Assembly (NCBI GenBank): GCA_014529385.2
Contig: CM043963.1
Coordinates: 67,631,912-67,695,911, forward strand
DNA length: 64,000 nucleotides
Direction: 5' to 3'
Source of the DNA: Adiantum capillus-veneris
Taxonomy: Eukaryota; Streptophyta; Polypodiopsida; Polypodiales; Pteridaceae
The position numbers were made by a program, and so were the translations under genes. Within the stretch, counting starts at the first letter, position 1. Every line of letters starts with the position of its first letter. Positions 33,680 through 45,198 of the stretch are shown piece by piece. The notes beneath the pieces were generated by a model that had not been told where the DNA came from, searched no databases, and worked only from the letters and a program-made list of their open reading frames with translations.

Positions 33680-34800
33680 TTTCAAGGTTTCTTACCTAGA
33701 TTGGGTGAAGTTTGCAAGCTCCAACTTACCTTCAAACCTCTACCCCCTCTAAGGAAGAAGTACCTCTAGTGGGATAGAGGCTCGAACTTAACTTTGAGGC
33801 TCCAAGCTGTTAAAGGAAGAAGAACCTTCAAGGGATTGGAGGTTCGAACTTAAGTTCGAACCTCTACCCTTTTCAAAAAATCAATATCCTCTATGAGGGT
33901 GAAGACTCAAACCACCCCTCCATCCTTTTTAGAAAGCCTCCTCCACCCCCTCTAAGAGAGAAGTACCTCTACGGGGATAGAGGTTTCGAAATTAAGTTCG
34001 AGCCTCCTAGCGTCCTTCACCCGATCTAAGGGAGAAATACCTCTAAGGGGATAGAGGCTCGAACTTAAGTTGGAGCCTCCAAGCCCTTAAAAAGGGAGAA
34101 GCACCCTTAGGGGTTTTGAGCTTAAGTTCAAGCCTCTGCTTCCTTTAAGAAACTAGTATCCTCTATGAGGGTGGAGACTCAAACCATCCCTCCATCCTTT
34201 TAAGGAAGCCTCCTCCACCCCCTCTAAGGGATAAGTATCTCTAGAGGATAGAGGCTCAAACTTAAGTTCGAGCTTCCAATCTCTTAAATGAAGAAACACC
34301 TTCCTGGGGGGGGGGGACTGGAGGTTTGAAATTAAGCTCGAGCTGCTACAACCTTCAAAAAATCAGTATCCTTATAAGGGAGAAGTACCTCCAAGCGGGA
34401 TGAAGGCTTGAGCTAAATATTGAGCATCCACCCCCTTCAAGGAGGTCCAAGCTTCTACCACTTCATAAGAGAGGAGTTTCTCTATATGGTGAAAATACCT
34501 CTCTTTAAAGAATAAGAACCTCTAACAAGGTGGAGATATAAGCTTAAGGATCATTATTTAAGGTAGAAGTACCTCTAAGGTGGTGGAGGTTGGAGCTTAA
34601 GCTCAAGCCTTGAATCCTTTAAGTGTGAAGTACCTCTAAGGGGGTGGTGGCTTGAGCTTATGTTGGAGTTTTCATGGCCATGAGCTTTGAGAGAGGTTCA
34701 ATGCTATGTCCCTAGAAATAGAGTACTATTTAGGGGTGGAGATTAAGTTTGAGCCTCTACCGTTCTAAAGTACCTCTAAGGGAGTAGAGGCCTAAGAGTA
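33680..34800. repeat. Palindromic minisatellite with higher-order structure
   Basis: Roughly a dozen degenerate units of about 60-75 bp contain AAGTACCTCTAAGGGG and a palindromic core around TCGAACTTAAGTTCGA. At 33839-33864 the core is a perfect 26-bp palindrome with half-site GAGGTTCGAACTT. A longer block with ATCCTCTATGAGGGTG and CCCTCCATCC recurs at about 33883 and 34152, giving a higher-order period near 270 bp. Neighbouring cores are imperfect palindromes. No coding potential is evident. Confidence 0.8.
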
Positions 34801-35574
34801 GCCCAATTCATATGTGATTAGGCTCATAGTTGAAATATGTACCATGCAAATTAAAGTTGTTGGATTAACTCCTTGTGAATCTATAGACAAAAAAGTGATA
34901 AAATCACGAGGATGAAGAGTAGAATACCTTTCACTTAGTGTTCAAAAAAAGTGCGTCTCTACTCAATGTTGAGCTTATTGAGAATCCAAACTCTCAACAA
35001 GCATGAAAGAGATTAGGAGAATTTTCACTTAGATTTTGGTAGATAACAATGTAAGTATGGCAAAAAGTATGATGAATTTGGAAAATTTTCCTATTTAGAA
35101 ACATGAAAAAGAGCTTTTTGTATAAATAACGCTTATGCTAAACATGACAAATGTTTAAGTGGCTTGTTAGTAGCATGTACAAAGATGAGCGTTGTTATAC
35201 TCATATGCATAGCAAAGGTTCATGTCACTCACACACAAAAGAGTCTCAAAAGATTTGTTACCTCAGTAGCATAAGCATGTATAAAGAGCATTGAGTTTAG
35301 TGGAATAAGAATGTAGAAAGCTAAGAATGGTTATAATAACATCAAAGGTCAATAAAGCTCACATAAATAAGAGGATTGAGTTTAATAGCACATAAATGCA
35401 ACTCCCATCAATGTGCTTTCCATCAATGTGCTAGTGCCTCATTTTTATATGGCACAAAGGGTGGCTACAAACAATCTAGAGGCCAAACTATAAAATAAAT
35501 AATGCTATTTCAAGTCCACCTTTTGAGAATGGGACTTAAATAAATCCTAAAATTCTTAAATATGTGTTTTTTGG
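34801..35574. other. No recognisable gene
   Basis: AT-rich spacer between the minisatellite and the broken edge of the chromovirus Gag (homology to the family begins near 35575). Confidence 0.5.
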
Positions 35575-36300
35575 TCGTTGTGAATTGATGCGTGAAGCAA
35601 CCATGGTGTGATGGATTACTTCTCTAATAGAACCAGGCCATTGAGAGTTGATGTATTCGGCCATCTCTTCAAGTAATCCCGCACAAAATTGATGGCTTTG
35701 CTCAGTAAAGTCTTTATTTTGAAAGACAATAGCCTTGAGATGTAAATCCCAAAACTTGTCTACATACTTGTGGATAGACCCATGAGAGAAAAGCTTCAAG
35801 CTGCGTCATTCGGTAAGCACTTTGTCCTTCGCATCACTTGCAAGGAATTGCTTCATGATGGAAACTCGTAGAGTTTTCCATGTCTTTAGAGCTTCGCCAT
35901 TGCCACGAAGGCTAGCCCACCATTGACGAACTGTTTTATGAAAGTGCATAGCTACATGGCATAGCTTGGAGGATTCCGTGAAGCCCTCGTCTCCAAAGGC
36001 CGCATCAAATTTCTGGATGAAGGCCAACACTTTGTTAGTAGCACCAAAGGTGCCATCATAGGTGAGAAAAGACATACTCTTTCCTCCCTCCTTGAACTTC
36101 TTTAGCTTTTGTGACCTTCTCCATGCAGGGTATGATTTGCGATGTCCTTCCCTTCTGTATTCTCTAGGAGAATAGCCATAGCTTTCATCGGAAGAGAAGG
36201 AAGGTGAAGAAGGAGAAGAGAGTGACCTCTTCCTAGCCTTTTTATTTCTTTGTTTCCTCTCTTCCTTTTCCCATTTATTAGCTACTTAAGGACCTCTCTT
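35575..36300 (-). pseudogene. Chromovirus Gag fragment (copy B)
   Basis: Minus-strand frames 36075-35806 and 35799-35575 give the Gag core: YDGTFGATNKVLAFIQKFDA, ESSKLCHVAMHFHKTVRQWW, VSIMKQFLASDAKDKVLTE, then SIHKYVDKFWDLHLKA and EEMAEYINSQWPGS. It matches the Gag of the copies at 42030 and 53070. A shift at 35800-35806 splits the frames, and the sequence breaks at about 35575, before the zinc knuckle. Upstream (36075-36300) is the basic Ser/Arg-rich N-terminal region. It directly follows the 5' LTR and primer-binding site of the nested chromovirus. Confidence 0.8.
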
Positions 36301-36326
36301 CTTAAGCAACAAAAGAGAAATCAAAT

Positions 36327-36339
36327 GCTATGATACCAA
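36327..36339 (-). other. Primer-binding site (initiator tRNA-Met type), one mutation
   Basis: Minus-strand TTGGTATCATAGC directly follows the LTR. The usual site is TGGTATCAGAGC, as seen intact at 41618-41629; here one base is changed. Confidence 0.75.
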
Positions 36340-37924
36340 CGTAATGGAATTGTCCTAATTAACTTGAGAGTAGAAGAAATTAATGAGAGTACTTTTGAAT
36401 AATTACTTTGTGAGCATAGCGGGTGAGTATAATTGAAGACAACAACATAATCATAGCAATTAGTTAACTTGGCATGAACAATACTTTTGCAAGAGAGAGA
36501 ATTTACAGAACATGACAACAATTGAGGACCGGATTTATATGGAGCAAGTACCCCCTCCAATAGGAATTTGTATTATGACTTTTCCCATGAAGAGAGACTT
36601 GTTACATTACAATCTGTGTGCTCCTTATGACCTTGGTGATGCAATGAAGATGGAAAGCTTCATGCATCACAAGCATAACATAAACTTTGAAGAAAGCTTT
36701 AACGATCCCAAGCCTCAGTCTCAAGACCTCAAACACCTTCGAAGGTGGAGAGAGCTAGCAGGGAATGAGGGTAGGGAAGAGGAAGAAGAAACATTTTTCA
36801 TAGGAAAAGAATTAGTTCTTCATTTATCATAACTCTTCTTGCTAGCATACATAATAGCATAGTAATGAAGATGGAGAAGATGGCAAGCTTAAGCATTGAA
36901 GCATGGATCTTGGTTGGATTTACACTCCATAGCCAAGAGTGTTGGTGTAGGTTCTCAATCTCTACTTGCTTGGAGAAGGAGAGGGAGCTCTTGCACTTGC
37001 ACAATGCATAATGAGAGTGTGTGTGAGTGTGTGTGGGAGAGTATACCCCCTAAGTAACCCCCTAGCTTGTTTTGGTCGACCCCCCCATGTAGCTCATGCT
37101 TGAAGCTCATTGGACCCCTCCAAGCCTAGCCAATCACATGGAGGAGGCATTACAAGCAACAAGGGTAGCTTTGGGACAAGTGTCTCCCTTTCCCCTTTGA
37201 GAGAGAGGACTTGATAAATGCAAAAATAATTAATTAAATCTCCTAAATTATCATTGGACCCCTTGGGTGGCCAACCAATAGGCTTCAGGCACACCATGAG
37301 GGCAACATGAGGAGGAACTTGACCAGTGTCCCCTTTGCTTTCTTTGTACTAGGCATGCCTTGTGTGAGTGTGTGTGTGTGTCTTCTCTCTCATACCCCCT
37401 CATGTAGGGCTTGCCCCCTCCTTGTAGGGATTGAATTTTGACTTTTGACACCTCAAGCCCCTCAAGCCTAGGCCCAGTTCCCACCACAAGCTTGGCCCTT
37501 AAGTACTTCAAGCTTGGACTGGGTTCTCACCTCAAGTACATCCCTAGTATCTCAAGCATGTCAAGCACCTCAAGCATCTCAAGCACCTTAAACTTGGGCC
37601 GGGTTCCCACCTCAAGCACCTCAAGCTTGGGCCGGGTTCCCATCTCAAGTGCAGCCCTAGCTTACCTAAGGTCAAAGGACTTTTACACTAACTATTGGAT
37701 GTCTTCATTGAAGCTAACCCTAAGGTCTTATGATCCATTGGTTAGCCTTGCTCTTTGATAGACCATCTCTCATTTGGGTCCCTTTACCATTGGCCCCGTG
37801 ATGAAATAGATCTATAAACACATGTCTATAGCTTAACCCTTGTTCCCATTTATTCTCCCACATTAAATGATCAGTTTAATATGAGAAAATCATTTGGGTT
37901 GGTTAGATATTAGATTTTATGACA
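36340..37924 (-). repeat. 5' LTR of the nested chromovirus
   Basis: Sister of 21554-23096. It starts TGTCATAAAATC at 37924 and ends CCATTACG at 36340 (terminal A changed). It carries the CTCAAGCAYCT minisatellite (about 37540-37625) and an antisense 106-codon frame at 36512-36832 very similar to that in the sister LTR. Confidence 0.85.
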
Positions 37925-37929
37925 ATATT

Positions 37930-38835
37930 TCCATCCCATTGAGCATGAACTCGGAAGTTAGTTGATCCGATGCTTTCTAGTTGGTGCGACTAAGGTCCCA
38001 AAACTGGCCCAGTTGATGGAGTCCTTTGTTGTTCATCTTTTTGGATACCCCTCTCCAGGTAGGGTTCAACAAGACGCTTCTCGCCTTAGAAAGCCAAGGG
38101 GACTTGTGAGACATCAAATTGTAGAAGTATTTAATTACCTCTCCCCACTCCAAGGTCTCCGTCGCTTTGTTGCACTTTCGAGCCAGCTCGCCAGTTAAGC
38201 CCCCAAGCTTCAAATTAGACCACCGAGGAGCAAGTAACTTGTCGTGTAGATTTAGCCCTTTCCATTGGCCACCTTGAGATTACATTTTGGCATTTTCCAT
38301 CATGGCCTTAGTCATCACAGTCCAAGCTTGCTCTTGCTTTGTGATTGCAGCCAGAAACTTGGCACACTGAGCCTTGCCTGAGTACTAGGGTTTGAAATTC
38401 AGAGACTACCTTGCCCCATCGGCCTCACTATGGCCTCCTAGATTGCCTATTGCCAAGGCAGTGAGTCTTTATTGTTTTTTCTCCATAGGAATCTCTCCAC
38501 TAATTTAAGGAACTCCTTCCATTTGCATTTGGCTATCTTGAGCAGCGGGCCATTGAGTGCTAAGTATGGGAGCATAAACGAGCTGATCACTTTCAATTTG
38601 CTCTCAAAAGGGAGGAGTACATACTACTACCTTCGTAACTTGCTCCTTATCTTATCCAACACCCAGAATATTTTCTTGTGGGATATATCCATCCCCAGAT
38701 GGGCTCCCAAGTGTCTAAACACTGCCCCTTTGGACACAATATCCCCAGACCACAATACCGGATTGAGCGAGTCATCTTTTAAACCATTTTCCCTACCGAA
38801 CGTTTATAAAAGTCACATCGAAGTCACTTATTAAT
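37930..38835 (-). pseudogene. LINE reverse transcriptase C-terminal region
   Basis: The minus strand gives LGAHLGMDISHKKIFWVLDK, then SFMLPYLALNGPLLKIAKCK and KEFLKLVERFLW (38700-38480), followed by GQGSL-ISNP and further down LKLGGLTGELARKCNKATET and SPWLSKARSVLLNPTW (38213-37977). This is the thumb/connection part of a plant LINE reverse transcriptase, where the family has LG-PLG, a K-RFLW stretch and a GGLGI motif. Several frameshifts and stops are present. It ends at the outer edge of the chromovirus 5' LTR and is probably continued by 21553-21040. Confidence 0.65.
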
Positions 38836-38869
38836 AAATGACTAAAAGTGATTGTTCATATGCCTATAT

Positions 38870-40385
38870 GCTTAAGTGGTAGTGTCAAGGACTACATTTT
38901 TTTTGAACAGCCCATAACTATTGCCACACGCCTTCAAGATGCAAGCACAGGTGATTGCAACTAGAGAGATGTTTGAGGTTCGCATCTGCAAAAAATATCC
39001 CAACGCATCTTCGACCTGCCCCGGTTGTGCGTATCTAGAAATGAGTGCACTCCAAGAGATGACATCACGGAAAAGAAGCTCCTCAAGCACATTTGTGCTT
39101 TCTGAAGTAGACCACAATTGGCATACATGTTGACCAACGCAATGCCAAGCACCCCGTTTCATGAATTCTTTTGCCCATATCAGTGTCTTGCGTAGTGCCA
39201 CATGCCTTCAAAATTCACGCATAGTTAATTGCATTTGGAGAGATTTTCTCACTTCGCATCCTCTGAAAACAGCCTAGAGCTTCTTGGCCCTACCCCTGTT
39301 GGGCATATTGTGCAATCAAAACACTCGAAGAGGGCATCCCGGCGAGGAATTTCCTCACACTTTTGCTTTCCAAAGTAGATGACATTTGGCAGACATGTCG
39401 ACCAAGGCATTGCAAAGCCCGATGTTTTCTTTCATTAGCTCCTGACCAGCAATATGATCATGAATTCTTTTTCCCATATCAGTATCCTACGTTGTGCGAC
39501 ATGCCTTCAAGAGGAAACCATAGGTGGCTTCATCTGAGAGATATTCTCACCGCTAAAAATAGCCCAAAGCTTTCTCACCCTGCTCCTATTCGGCGTATCG
39601 CACATTAAGTGCATCCAAGTGTTGACATTCTAGACAAGAAGCTCCTCAAGCACTTTTTGTGCTTTCTGAAGTGCACCACACTTGGCATACATATGAACCA
39701 AGGATGTGTCAAGAACTACCATTTTTCCCAACATTCGTGACTATTATCATTGTGAATTCTTTTGCCAATTTTAGTGTCTTGCATAGTTACACACGCCTTC
39801 AAGATGCAAGCTTAGGTGATTGCACTTGGAGAGATGTCCCTCAGTTTGCATCTACTGAAAACAGCCTAAAGCTTCTTGGATTTGCCCCTGTTGGGCATAT
39901 CCGGAGATCAGTGCACTCCAAGCGTCGAGATTGCGAACAAGAATCTCCTTGAGCAACTTTCGTGCTTTTTGAAGAGCACCACGCCTGTCATACATGTGGA
40001 CCAAGGCAGTGCCAAGCACTACGTTTTTTTTTTAACAGCCCATAATTATTACCACACACCTTTATGATGCAAACATAGGTGATTGAAACTACATTTGCTG
40101 AAAACACCCCAAAGATTTTTGGCCTTGACCCTATTGGTCATATCTGGAAGTCAGTGGACTCCAAGAGACGATATTACAACGAGGAAGCTCCTCAAGAACT
40201 TTTGTGCTTTTTGAAGTAGACCACAATTGGCATACATGTTGACTAAGGTAGTGCCAAGCACCACATTTCATGAATTCTTATGTGTCTTGCATAGTGCCTA
40301 ATGCCTTCAAAATTCAAGAGTAGTTATTTGCATCTTGAGAGATGTCCTCACTTTGCATCCTTTGAAAACACCCAAGGGCTTCCCT
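38870..40385 (-). pseudogene. Decayed PLS-class pentatricopeptide repeat array
   Basis: Minus-strand peptides in several frames read ALVNMYANCGLLQKAQ, RDVISWSALISRYAQPGQVE and ITCACILKACGN, the signature of plant PPR proteins that bind organellar RNA. The phrase equivalent to GTALVHMYD recurs with anchors at 39120, 39388, 39684, 39987 and 40229. The fullest spacing, 303 bp, equals 101 codons, the size of one P-L-S triplet. Frameshifts and stops occur in every unit, and no DYW or E domain is seen. It is a non-functional relic, joined at about 40385 to a truncated chromovirus LTR. Confidence 0.75.
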
Positions 40386-41616
40386 AAGGTGCTTGAATTG
40401 CTTGTCTTGTTTGATGACTAATGCGCTTGAGGTGCTTGTCGTGCTTGATGACTAAGGTGCCTGAGGTGCTTGTCATGCTTGATGACTAAGGTACTTTAGG
40501 TGATTGTCATACTTAATGAGGAAGGTGCTTGAGAAGCTTCCCATGCATGGGGGATAAGGTGCTTGAGTCAAAAAGAGACCCTACAAACTTAATGAGGAAG
40601 GTTCTTGAGAAGCTTCTCATGCATGGGGAGTAACGTGCTAAGTAAAAAAGAGACCCTAAAAAGGAGGCAAAAAGCCCCAAAATTAGGGGAATCTTTGACT
40701 TAACCTCCCACTCATCCAAAGGGCACCCATTTTCTGAAGCGGCACATAGGACAGATGTCAGACTCTTCCTATGCTTAGCCACATGGTGTGCTTGAATGCT
40801 ATTGGTTGGGCTGAAGAGGGGTCCAATGAGCTTCTAATTCCATCCAACAATTATCTAGATATTTTCAAGCTCTCTCTCTCTCTCTCTAAGGGGTAAGGAG
40901 GACACTTGTCCAAAGACTATCCATGTACTTGAATGCATGCTGCATGTGATTGTCTAAGGGGAGAGGGTTCCAATGAGCTTGAAGCATGTGGAAAGGCTAG
41001 AACTCACCCCAAGAAAGCAACGGGGTGCTGGGGGGTATACACCACACACACACACTCATTTTGTGGATCATTCTCACTTGGTGAAAGTTGAGGAACTCCA
41101 CCTCCTTCTCCAAGCTTGTGAGAAATGAGAGCCTACACCAACACTCTTGGCTATGGAATGTTTCTTCTTCCTCTTCCCTATCCTCATTCCCCGCTAGCTC
41201 TCTCCACCTTCGAAGGTGTTTGAGGCCTTGGGACTGAGGCTTGGGATAGTTAATGCTTTCTACAAATTTTATGTTATGTTTGTGATGCATGAAGCTTTCC
41301 ATCTTCATTGCAGCACCAGGTCACAAGGAACACAAAGATTGTATTGTACCAAGTCTCTCTTGATGGGAGAAACTAATACAAATGCCTATTGGAGTGGGGA
41401 CCGGCTCCGTATGAATCCGGTCCTCAACTGTTGTCATGTTCTCTAAACTCTCTCTCTTGCAAAAGTATTGTTCATGCCAAGTTAACTAAGTACCATGTTT
41501 ATGTTGCTACCATCAATTAAGTTCACCTGCTATGCTCACAAAGTAATCTCACAAAAGTGCTTCATCGAATTTCCTAATTCCACTACTCTCAAAGTTCATA
41601 GGCCATTTCCATTACA
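40386..41616 (+). repeat. Truncated 5' LTR of plus-strand chromovirus (copy D)
   Basis: The 3' part resembles the reverse complement of 21554-23096 and ends CCATTACA at 41616, directly before the primer-binding site. The start TGTCATAA is missing. The left part (40386-40660) is made of about 43-bp repeats (GGTGCTTG, ATGACTAAGG) and a duplicated 78-bp block with CCATGCATGGGG. Antisense codons 41308-40997 repeat the conserved LTR frame. Confidence 0.75.
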
Positions 41617-41617
41617 T

Positions 41618-41629
41618 TGGTATCAGAGC
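41618..41629 (+). other. Primer-binding site, initiator tRNA-Met
   Basis: TGGTATCAGAGC one base after the LTR end, the usual primer site of plant chromoviruses. Confidence 0.9.
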
Positions 41630-42029
41630 ATTTGGTTTCTCTTTTCTTGCTTAAGAAGAGAGGTCCTTAAGTAGCCTATTAATGGTTGATTTTGTTAATT
41701 ATATTTGGGTAAGTGGGATTGGGATCTATTATCGATTTTTTGAGGCCACTATGTGGGATATGGTGGACACCTCAGGAGCTTTGGTCTTAATAACGGAGTT
41801 TCTTTAGACTTGCCTATGGCTTTACCATTATTGAGCCATACGAAGTCCGAAAAGAGATATCCCTCGGCAACTTCACTATGTTAGACTCACTCCACTACTC
41901 TCTATAATTAACCAATTCAAACTGTGGGTGTAGATACTTAAGTGCCTATTTTCAAAGGCTAAGAGGAGTAGAAACTAAGATTTTGAATTGCCAAAGCATA
42001 CACTAAGTAAAAACATAAGTTTAATTAGC

Positions 42030-43430
42030 ATGGCTCACAATAACCAAGAGAGTAGAATGAACATTGATAACTTTGATTTTGCACATGAAGGTGCTACTAC
42101 TGATACCCCCATGTTTGTTAATTATCTTGTCACTAGGTTGCAACAAGCTATGAGCAACCCCGCTTTGCAAGCCAAAGTTACTCAACAACTTCGTGCAAAT
42201 GGGATTTCCTTTCCTCTTTAAGAGGAGAGAGAGCTTAGGAGGCCTCTTGATGAGACCCCTAGAAGAAGACTCTCTCCCATATGAGAGTAGGTATCCAAAG
42301 ATCAAGAAAGTAATGAATCCCTAAATTCCTCCGAAGATGTGTCTCCACGAAGAAGGCTGACTAAACGATTGCCAACTCATCCCAAGAGGAAACGGTTAAC
42401 CCATAGTCCTTCGCCTTGTCACTCCAAAAGGGAAGAGAGGAAATAGAGGAAGAATAGGGCAAGAAAGAGGTCACCCTCTTCTCCTTTTTCTTCACTTTCC
42501 TCCTCTACCGATGAAAGCTATGGCTATTCTCCTAGAGAATACAAGAGGGGAGGACATGACAATTCTTACCCTGCATGGCGAAGGTCACAAAAGATAAATA
42601 AGTTCAAAGAGGGAGGAAAGAGTATCTCTTTTCTCACCTATGATGGCACCTTTGGTGCTACCGACAAAGTATTGGCCTTCATCCAACAACTTGATGCGGC
42701 CTTTGGAGACGAGGGCTTCACAGAGTCCTCCAAGATACGCCATGTAGCTATGCAGTTCCAACAATTTTATCGTCGATGGTGGGATAGCCTTCATGGCAAC
42801 GGAGAAGTCCCAAAGACATGGAAAAATCTAAGAGTTTCCATCATGAAGCAATTCCTTGCAAGCGATTCAAAGGAAAAAGTTCTCACCAAATGGCACAGTT
42901 TGAGGCTTCTCTCTCATGAGTCTATCCACAAATATGTGGACAAGTTTTGGGATTTGTATATGAAGGCTACTGTCTTTCAAAAGATAGACTTTGCTGAGCA
43001 AAAGCAACAATTCTGTGCGGGATTAACTGAAGAGTTGGCCGAGTATGTCAACTCTCAACGGCTTGGTTCTATCAGCAAAGTAATCCACCATACCATGGCT
43101 GCTTCGCGCATCAATTTCCAACAAGGGGCTAGACGAAATGTCAAGCCCATGGAAAATAAAGACAAAAGTTATGCAAAGGGAAAAATTAATGCCCAAAATT
43201 CTTCCCAAGGCATTCCAACAATAATCGGTCCAAGGAGAAAGGAGTTTACAAAGGTAAAAAAAACTCTCTCCTGAAGAGCTTGAAACTTTTCACAAGGATC
43301 ACAAATGTTTTAAGTGTGGGGAGCAAGGACATGGTTATCGTTCTTGCCCCAAAATAAATGCTTGCAATGAGACTCCTAGAGCTTCCATATCGAAGCTCCA
43401 AAAGAGGATGCTCATTGCAAATGATTACCT
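42030..43430 (+). pseudogene. Chromovirus Gag (copy D)
   Basis: ATG 42030 starts MAHNNQES.MNIDNFDFAHEG, like the copy at 53070. The same frame continues with YDGTFGATDKVLAFIQQLDA, WHSLRLLSHESIHKYVDKFW and EELAEYVNSQRLGSISKVIH. Stops in the N-terminal part (TAA 42219, TGA near 42280) fall at CAA/CGA positions of the sister copy. A slip in an A-run near 43258 moves the knuckle FKCGEQGHGYRSCP (near 43310) to another frame. Gag would form the virus-like particle in the cytoplasm. Confidence 0.85.
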
Positions 43431-43433
43431 CTC

Positions 43434-44108
43434 TTCTATGCTTGGGGAAATGTAAGGGAGCAGGATTCCTTCATCTTGTTTGACCCTGGTTCTTCTCACA
43501 ACTTCATATCAACGGAGTTGGCCACCAAGTTGGGCATTCAAGCTTTTGAGATGGGAGATGCTGTAACTGCTGATGCCGCTTTCAAGGGCCATCAAGCCTC
43601 CGTTACTCCCTTAATTGGGAAGTTGAGGCTTCATTTCCAAAGCTATGTCGACAAAGAAGACTTCTTTATCTCTCCTCTCCAACATGAGGATGCTATCCTA
43701 GGGGCACTATGGTTCAACCGCATGGCTACCAACATGAAGTTCCCTGAAAGGAGAATCTACTTCACCTACAGAGGAAAGAATATGTATATAGATGCTAATG
43801 AGTCTGGTTGTACTATACCACTTGTAAATCCTCTTGCCCTTGATAAATCAATGAAGAACTCAGTTTCTGGGTACATGATTTTTGTCAAAGAGTCCCTAAA
43901 AGGTCCTAATGTTTCATCAAAGGTGAATGGTGGGAATCAAGAGGAGTTAGACTTGTATAACTTTCTAAAAGGATTCCAAGATATGTTCATCAATGATATC
44001 CCTATGGACTTACCTCCAAAACGAGGAGATGATGACCATCTAATTGAGCTCCTATCAGGAAGCTCACCGCCTAACAAACCTCCTTATCAAATTTCCCAAG
44101 CTCAATAG
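43434..44108 (+). pseudogene. Chromovirus aspartic protease and linker (copy D)
   Basis: Begins FYAWGNVREQDSFILFDPGS and continues SHNFISTELATKLGIQ (catalytic region), then VTPLIGKLRLHFQ and EDAILGALWFNRM. The DPG triad form is shared by all copies in the window. The frame stays open to TAG 44106, after which the reverse transcriptase follows in the same frame. Confidence 0.85.
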
Positions 44109-44786
44109 GAGGAGATCATGAGGCAAGTACAAGAATTTATAGACAAAGGGATGGCGAGGCCTAGCTCCTCTCCCTTTTGTTCTATAGTCCTTTTAGTGCA
44201 AAAGAAAGATGGTACATACCGCATGTGTGTGGACTATCGTGCAGTAAACCATATCAGTATCAAAAACACATTTCCTGTACCTCGGGTAAAATATCTGTTT
44301 GATAAGCTACAAGGCTCTACCTACTTCAGTAGGATTGAACTTAAAAACGGATACCATCAAATAAGGATAGTGAATGAAGATATCCTAAAGACCGCGTTCC
44401 GTACAACATTTGGCCTTTATGAATATATTGTATTGCCTTTTGGCTTGACTAATGCACCAGCTACGTTCAATCGATTGATGGAGAAAATTTTTAGACCTTA
44501 CCGCAAATTCACTGGAGTGTTCTTTGATTATATCATCATCTACTCCAATTCCTTGGAGGAACACAAGCAACATCTCCAAGTTATCTTTCAAGCATTAAGG
44601 GAGAATAAGCTTTTCCTCAATTAAAAGAAAAGAAAAATTTTCCTTCAAGAGATTCAATAATTAGGTCATATCATCTCTAAAGATGTTATCCGTATGGATC
44701 CATCAAAGTTGGAGGTAATAAAAGCATGGCCTAATCCAAGGAATCTACACAAGCTAAGAACCTTTATTGGTATGTGTGCCACGCAT
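44109..44786 (+). pseudogene. Chromovirus reverse transcriptase, catalytic Asp lost, truncated (copy D)
   Basis: MRQVQEFIDKGMARPSSSPF, LLVQKKDGTYRMCVDYRAVN, FSRIELKNGYHQIRI and PFGLTNAPATFNRLMEKIF are the usual RT blocks. At 44523-44535 the active site reads FFDYIII where the sister at 50.4 kb has FFDDIII, so the second Asp of the catalytic pair is Tyr. Stops follow at 44622 (after FLN) and near 44658. Homology ends near 44786 within the block FIGMCAYYRRF, so the RT C-terminus, RNase H and integrase are missing. Confidence 0.88.
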
Positions 44787-45167
44787 GATGCACACATTAG
44801 TAAAAAACTTTTTCTTTTCACCATTTCTAGAATTGATACATTCTGGTTGCACATAATGTCTAAGCATCCAATTAAAAAGGGTGGTTGCATTTTTTGGGTG
44901 ATTGAGTGGGAACACTATCCCCCTCAACAAAGAAAATTTATCACCACATGCTCTCACAGACACCGATGTTTTTGAAGGCCTCCCTCACCTACTATAACAC
45001 CTTTAGAGTACATGCACAAGCACATCAAGGATGCAATAATTATCTCATGTGCCAAGGGAGCTCGTCCCAAGGGGCAAGAGCACCAATTGAGGTACTTAAT
45101 GATATGTACACCTCATCTCTCTCTCTCTCTCTCCCCCCCCCCCCCCCTCTCTCTCTCTCTCTATCTC

Positions 45168-45198
<31 letters not shown>

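Larger units (their letters stand above)
21554..37924 (-). mobile_element. Ty3/gypsy chromovirus, interior largely replaced, inserted in a LINE
   Basis: In minus orientation: 5' LTR 36340-37924, primer-binding site, Gag (36300-35575), then a gap, integrase-chromodomain (24997-23456), polypurine tract and 3' LTR 21554-23096. Reverse transcriptase, RNase H and protease are absent. The two LTRs are clearly more diverged (roughly 10% by eye) than those of the element nested at 26643-33071, consistent with an older outer insertion. Flanking pentamers (ATCTC at 21549, ATATT at 37925) match only 3 of 5, so the single-element reading rests on LINE sequence on both sides and on complementary contents, not on a clean target duplication. 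Confidence 0.6.

Noticed and set aside
34303-34318. G-run as a regulatory quadruplex
   Set aside because: A single short G-run inside a minisatellite unit; more likely slippage or an assembly effect.
21554-37924. Two independent chromovirus fragments rather than one
   Set aside because: Not excluded, since flanking pentamers match only 3 of 5; but complementary contents, orientation and the split LINE make one element the simpler reading.
40997-41308. Minus-strand 103-codon frame as a host gene
   Set aside because: It lies inside a chromovirus LTR and recurs in sister LTRs; treated as an LTR feature instead.
41618-41629. tRNA gene at the TGGTATCAGAGC site
   Set aside because: Only the complement of a tRNA 3' end is present; it is a primer-binding site. 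I saw no tRNA or rRNA gene in the window.
43476-43510. Protease motif DPGS instead of DSGS/DTGS as a novel feature
   Set aside because: All copies in the window share DPG, and I believe similar forms occur in other plant Ty3/gypsy elements.
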